Positions 43,362 through 43,532 of a DNA stretch of 43,532 nt are shown piece after piece (within the stretch, counting starts at the first letter, position 1; the number at the start of each line of letters is the position of its first letter). The stretch spans positions 1 through 43,532 of the forward strand of contig JAEOTZ010000044.1 in the NCBI GenBank assembly GCA_016839585.1, given 5' to 3'. A program made the translations under genes and the position numbers. This stretch comes from Promethearchaeota archaeon. GTDB lineage: Archaea; Asgardarchaeota; Lokiarchaeia; Sigyniarchaeales; SOKP01. The notes under the pieces are model-generated. The model was not told where the DNA came from. It ran no database searches and saw only the letters and a list, made by a program, of their open reading frames with translations.

Positions 43362-43532
43362 CTAACTTAATTTTGCTACTTCTCTACATAATAAAAAAAC
43401 GGCTATATGGTGGGGTACTTCAATTATATCTCCTTTTTTGTAAGGACCATATTTTTTTCCTTTAATTCTCGTTTCTGGCACATCATGTTCAATGATTTGA
43501 AGTTTATGGGTTTCTTTTTTACCTAGAAATAC
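43362..43532 (-). CDS. C-terminal end of a second GINS-like B-domain protein (partial)
   Basis: 56 residues plus TAG stop are visible, 5' end beyond the window. The final part, GKKYGPYKKGDIIEVPHHIA followed by VFLLCREVAKLS, has the same pattern as the GINS B domain of the next gene (NYGPFEKEDIANLP). The B domain is at the C-terminus of the visible piece, not followed by an A domain, so it is not an ordinary B-A Gins23 unless the domain is a stand-alone or the gene is broken. It could be a second A-B GINS gene. Spacing to the downstream GINS gene is 64 bp. Confidence 0.55.
   Translation of the reverse strand, partial: VFLGKKETHKLQIIEHDVPETRIKGKKYGPYKKGDIIEVPHHIAVFLLCREVAKLS

Noticed and set aside
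1-43532. tRNA, rRNA, CRISPR, insertion sequences, prophage
   Set aside because: No T-loop (GTTCRANNC) with matching acceptor arms, no regularly spaced repeats, and no transposase, integrase or phage structural genes were seen on either strand.

Overview
The window is about 43.5 kb of A+T-rich DNA from an archaeon, almost certainly an Asgard (Promethearchaeota) genome, with Lokiarchaeia-like the best guess. The core machinery is archaeal: aEF1A, aIF5B, aIF2-alpha, Nop10, Csl4 exosome subunit, RpoL, RFC small subunit, GINS, archaeal CCA-adding enzyme, AglB, Taw1, and a METTL5-like methylase. Asgard hallmarks are an Arf-like small GTPase (39050-39517), a truncated gene for a Ras-fold protein without a P-loop (1-578), and an EF-2 paralogue with a degenerate diphthamide loop (15526-17778), a type described from Asgard and Korarchaeota genomes that lack dph genes. 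No rRNA, tRNA, CRISPR array, insertion sequence or prophage was seen.

Layout. 1-3.9 kb: accessory genes: the Ras-fold-like fragment, a tandem pair of unknown paralogues, a DUF2085 membrane protein and an alpha/beta hydrolase that seems to start on a non-canonical codon. 4.0-7.2 kb: a run of two zinc-ribbon membrane proteins and a tandem winged-helix regulator. 7.2-10.3 kb: a nucleoside phosphorylase, the wyosine enzyme Taw1 carrying an inserted helix-turn-helix-like domain, and a PadR regulator. 10.4-12.1 kb: three tandem ICMT/PEMT-type membrane methyltransferases divergent from PadR. 12.1-15.5 kb: EngB-like GTPase, acidic repeat protein, 7-TM protein and HAD phosphatase. 15.5-32.2 kb: a long minus-strand stretch with the EF-2 paralogue, a GPH sugar-type transporter, CCA-adding enzyme, aIF5B, UvrA, UvrB and a very long AglB. 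32.4-36.3 kb: a TruA-like pseudouridine synthase, RfcS, enolase and an RNA/DNA methylase. 36.4-39.0 kb: a plus-strand information-processing operon (csl4, small unknown gene, rpoL, RNase III-like gene, DUF99). 39.0-43.5 kb: Arf-like GTPase, aEF1A, a possible small gene, aIF2-alpha, nop10, and a GINS gene with the end of a second GINS-like gene at the window edge.

Most genes are housekeeping: translation (EF-2 paralogue, aEF1A, aIF5B, aIF2-alpha), tRNA maturation (CCA, TruA, Taw1), rRNA modification (Nop10, METTL5-like), RNA decay and transcription (Csl4, RpoL, RNase III-like), replication (RfcS, GINS) and repair (UvrAB). The more unusual points are the Taw1 insertion, the EF-2 paralogue, the PadR/triple methyltransferase cluster, the AglB with five tandem C-terminal beta-type repeats, the paired zinc-ribbon membrane proteins with identical cysteine spacing, and two genes (alpha/beta hydrolase, Arf-like GTPase) whose conserved N-termini have no ATG, GTG or TTG available upstream.

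All calls rest on reading the sequence and on remembered family motifs; no search was run. Several starts were moved from the longest reading frame to a downstream ATG where a Shine-Dalgarno-like sequence or family alignment favoured it.
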